From: Syncephalis plumigaleata
Taxonomy: Eukaryota > Zoopagomycota > Zoopagomycetes > Zoopagales > Piptocephalidaceae
DNA length: 64,000 bases
Reading direction: 5' to 3'
Assembly: GCA_025201365.1 (NCBI GenBank)
Contig: JAIXMF010000001.1
Coordinates: 2,170,001 to 2,234,000, forward strand
Below the pieces are notes generated by a model. The model had not been told where the DNA came from and made no database searches. It saw only the letters and a list, made by a program, of their open reading frames with translations. Positions 61,364 to 64,000 of this stretch are shown here, in pieces; the first letter of the stretch is position 1; the number at the start of each line of letters is the position of its first letter. The translations under genes and the position numbers were made by a program.

Positions 61364-62931
61364 ATGCCAGAAGGGCGATCACCGCCACCTAGGCGACGCC
61401 TTCGTCGTTTTCTCTCCTCGATTATTTGTCGCAATCGTATTATCGATCTTGATGAAGAATCTCATCGAGTACCCGTTTACTTTATCTCACTCGAGGGTCC
61501 ATTGCCTTCTATGACCAATGCTGATTGGTTATCGGATGGTATGACTGAATCAAAGCAGATCACTGCAACACCTGCAACTACAACTAGTTCTGCTGCTGCT
61601 GCTGCTGCTGCTGCGCCACCATTCACTACTATGTCGACATGCGATAATACACATAATAATAATAATAATAATAATAATAATCAACAACATCATCAACATC
61701 GACATCATCACCCATCATTATCATCAGAACAGCCATTATCACATTGTTCGACTAGTTCATTCCATAAGAACGATACTCATAATAAGTCGTTTGTAACAAA
61801 ATCACCTATTAGTAGTAATTCTAATGAAGGTAATAATTTAACTCGCTTCGTAAAACGCAGCCTTACCGGACATCGTAAACGATTCTCCAAATCGCGCGAT
61901 AAAAAGACTGAAGATTCACGTCATTCCGTGGATTTCCACAAGCTAAGTACTTATCCCGATGTCATGCCAGCGCCTATTACTCGTCGTCAACGAGCACTTA
62001 CCGACACGAGTCTAAGTGAGATGCCATGGGGAACGATGAAAACATCGGATACACCATCTACTTCCGGTAAGCTAGAGGAAAATGCGGCTGCGATGAGGAC
62101 AACGGCAACACCGGACATGAAGAAGTACACGAGACCGATCTTGCTGCCATTCCATCAGAGTTAAAAAGTCCAACGGTTCCACCTCGTGCACTTACCTTAC
62201 GATTACGTGGTAGTCGTGAAAGTGCCGCCTCCTCATCCACTTCCATCGCTGCCATCAATGTCAATCATCCTGCCAATAGCAGTATTAGTCATCAGCATCA
62301 ACATACGCATGATCTTGCTGTGTCCAGTATCATTGTTGGATCCGATCATCAAGAGATGGTTATACCCACTAGTATGCATCTACCCGTACCACCCGCCATG
62401 TCTAGTCAATCTCAGGTGTCGCTGGTATCCGCGTCGTCTATGGAATCGCGTGCCTCTTACAGGGCAGTTCCTTCACCTGCCGGCACTTTTGGTCAACCTG
62501 GTACGTGGTGGGCTCGTGGACGTCGTTCCATCGGCGATTCATCCTGTGCCGTATCCATCATCAGTTTGGGCAGTGCCTTCTACCCCGGTGAAGGTGGTAA
62601 TAATCACGCTACCATCAATGGTCTCCGTAAAGGATCTATGGATCAATCGGCCGATAGCTCATGTCGTGTTTCCATATCATCAGTCACTGGTAATATCAGT
62701 GGTAGTGCTGGCACTGGCATGGCTACTGCAACTCCAACGGCAACAAGCGGAAATAGATCGAAATCAGGCTATGTTCACTCGCTATTAGCGGTACGTCCCA
62801 TGGTACGTAATGAACGACCTCATAGTGTGGAGTTGCCAGCATCACCTACATCTGCTGGCGGATACCGTGACCCGCATTTTAACGATGTTCGCATGGAACA
62901 ACGACGAGCCATTACTAGTTGGCATGTTTAA
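61364..62931 (+). CDS. Unrecognised low-complexity protein
   Basis: Single exon, about 522 aa. Starts MPEGRSPPPRRRLRRFLSSI, then a short ordered-looking part (RVPVYFISLEGPLPS). Next come long homopolymer-like stretches (Ala, Asn, Gln/His), a basic Ser-rich region (KRSLTGHRKRFSKSRDKK) and a Ser/Gly-rich C-terminal half with SSCAVSIISLGSAF and SSCRVSISSVTGNISG. The frame changes once by -1 near 62093; after adding one base the total is 1569, and the second half continues with ALTLRLRGSRESAASS. I recognise no domain. Many Ser-x-Ser and Arg-x-x-Ser sites suggest a phosphorylated regulatory or scaffold protein, a guess from composition. Confidence 0.6.
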
Positions 62932-63621
62932 GAAGTGGTTTGCTAAGCAACAATAGCAGCAGCAGCAGCAACAACCAAAAAAACGAATCTATATGATATC
63001 TGGCAAATTTAGCAGTCCTATCGTACTGCCATTATACGCTGATCGATCGATGACAATGAGAATGATGATTGTAGTTGCATTGAGATATACAATATAATCG
63101 CGTATATGTGAGTTATTTGCTTAGTCTTCTTTTTCTCTCTCTCTCTTTCTCTCTCTTTCTCTTTCCCTCTCCCGTTGCTTTCCTATTCATTATTATTTTT
63201 ATTCGTCAAACTCTATCTATCATCCTATCGAATTATCCACCTCAATTTTGACAGATGATTCATCATTATATCATTGTCATTCTTTTTTTACTATTTCTTG
63301 AATTATTCTACATGTACATGTTTTTTTTCTCTATTTAGTGCAATGATGATTGTGGTTGTACTTTATATATCACTGCCGTTCTTTGTGTGACTTTCACGAT
63401 CTGTTATTTTGACATTGAAATCTCGTCAATGATGCGTATTTCACTGTTGTACACTCGTTAATAATAATAATGGTTATTATTTACTTTCTACTATTCCTAG
63501 TGCCTTTTGCGCTAAGAATGTTAGTCCAATTACGCCCTCCTACTACTACGCTTTTTCTTAATTATTAAAAAGATAAAATAAAATATCACTATCACAACTA
63601 TTGGTACTAGTGTACGTTTTA
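62932..63621. other. Convergent intergenic DNA
   Basis: Between convergent 3' ends. It holds a cagcagcag run near 62957-62970 and a CT-rich block at 63130-63175, with aataaa signals near the SLA2 end. No gene seen. Confidence 0.45.
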
Positions 63622-64000
63622 TTATTCACCACCTTCTTCTGCGTGATAATTGTAACGACGCATCTCGCCTAGTCGACGATGTTGCGTGTCTAATTCTTGC
63701 TTCAATCGAAGAATGTCCGCTTGTAATTCTAGTTCGCGTTTCTTTAACTCATAGGTCGATAATTTTTCCAAATCAATATCTTTCTCCTTCGCCTTCTGGT
63801 TCATAATACTGCGTACCGCGTTGACTAGAGCCTTGACGGCGTCGGTTACCGCCTTACTGGCCAGCTCAAGGTTATCCTGCGTCTTCGACATGGTAACGGC
63901 TTGACGCGTGCTGCCGCCACTAATTGTACGGTGGCAGCTGCGACCTCATTAGAGGCGACGATTAAATATTCAAAGTCATGCGTGCCATTAATGACACCGT
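63622..64000 (-). CDS. SLA2: Sla2/End4 (HIP1R) C-terminal part
   Basis: Sla2 links clathrin-coated endocytic sites to actin. What is visible is the end of the I/LWEQ (THATCH) actin-binding domain: NGTHDFEYLIVASNEVAAAT, then SKTQDNLELASKAVTDAVKA, KLSTYELKKRELELQADILR and the terminal coiled coil KQELDTQHRRLGEMRRYNYH. The YELKK.E...Q.EIL.LE..L...R..LGE.R...Y ending is typical of Sla2/HIP1R. The two parts are one base out of frame at about 63895, where one base (for an Ala codon after RVK) seems missing. The rest of the gene, including the ANTH domain, lies beyond 64000. Confidence 0.9.

Noticed and set aside
62186-62788. A 200-codon frame overlapping the 61364-62931 gene
   Set aside because: The neighbouring frame continues the Ser-rich protein after one base correction and runs to a natural stop; this one is a shadow.
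25968-63900. Programmed ribosomal frameshifting as the cause of the frame changes
   Set aside because: Contexts differ between sites, no slippery heptamer recurs, many unrelated housekeeping genes are affected and all cases are single missing bases, which fits consensus errors better.

Overview
The window is nuclear DNA of an intron-rich, AT-rich fungus. Introns are short (about 45-80 nt), usually start gtaagt and carry ctaac/ctaat branch-site-like motifs. Most recognisable proteins are ordinary fungal or opisthokont housekeeping factors: Utp10, Los1/exportin-t, Lcb2, Tfb2, Sec20, Sla2, an ELL-type elongation factor and an Rpa34-like Pol I subunit. ELL, the exon density (21 exons in UTP10, 23 in LOS1) and several secreted or membrane families I cannot match to well-known fungi suggest an early-diverging (zygomycete-grade) lineage. 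That placement is inference. I see no rRNA, tRNA, CRISPR array, transposase or reverse transcriptase.

Layout. 1-515: 3' part of a maleylacetoacetate isomerase gene. 774-11615: a tandem array of a ~4.15-kb unit (two full copies and a truncated third). Each unit carries one five-exon gene for a secreted protein with a kinase-like catalytic loop; flanks are almost identical between units 1 and 2, while exons 2-4 are strongly diverged. 11937-14027: secreted subtilase. 14740-15087: relic of cobalamin-independent methionine synthase. 15544-16123: oxidoreductase-like (OXLD1-type) gene. 16157-23844 and 24650-29118: divergent pair UTP10 and LOS1. 29412-30383: DsbA/thioredoxin-fold protein. 32545-33512: CAP-domain protein. 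35117-37224, 48184-49443 and 49827-51293: three multi-span membrane proteins that look like one family. 37380-38304: RPA34-like. 39168-40959: LCB2. 41500-42604: GDSL esterase. 42765-45816: ELL. 52515-54310: secreted protein with four ~303-bp internal repeats. 55732-56802: SEC20. 57029-59356: TFB2. 61364-62931: unrecognised low-complexity protein. 63622-64000: C-terminal part of SLA2, running off the window.

The genes are not an operon-like cluster; they form a typical mixed fungal neighbourhood (ribosome biogenesis, tRNA export, transcription, sphingolipid synthesis, ER/Golgi traffic, endocytosis). About a third of the window is taken by secreted or membrane proteins likely to face the environment or a host: kinase-like array, subtilase, CAP protein, GDSL esterase, repeat protein and the membrane-protein trio.

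One property runs through the right-hand part. Eleven genes between ~26 kb and the right edge need about 23 single-base corrections, every one a missing base, mostly in a short homopolymer, to keep a conserved frame. The genes left of 25 kb need none. After adding those bases each complete gene sums to a multiple of three, so I treat them as real genes with probable base-level errors in the assembly rather than pseudogenes, and mark each case.
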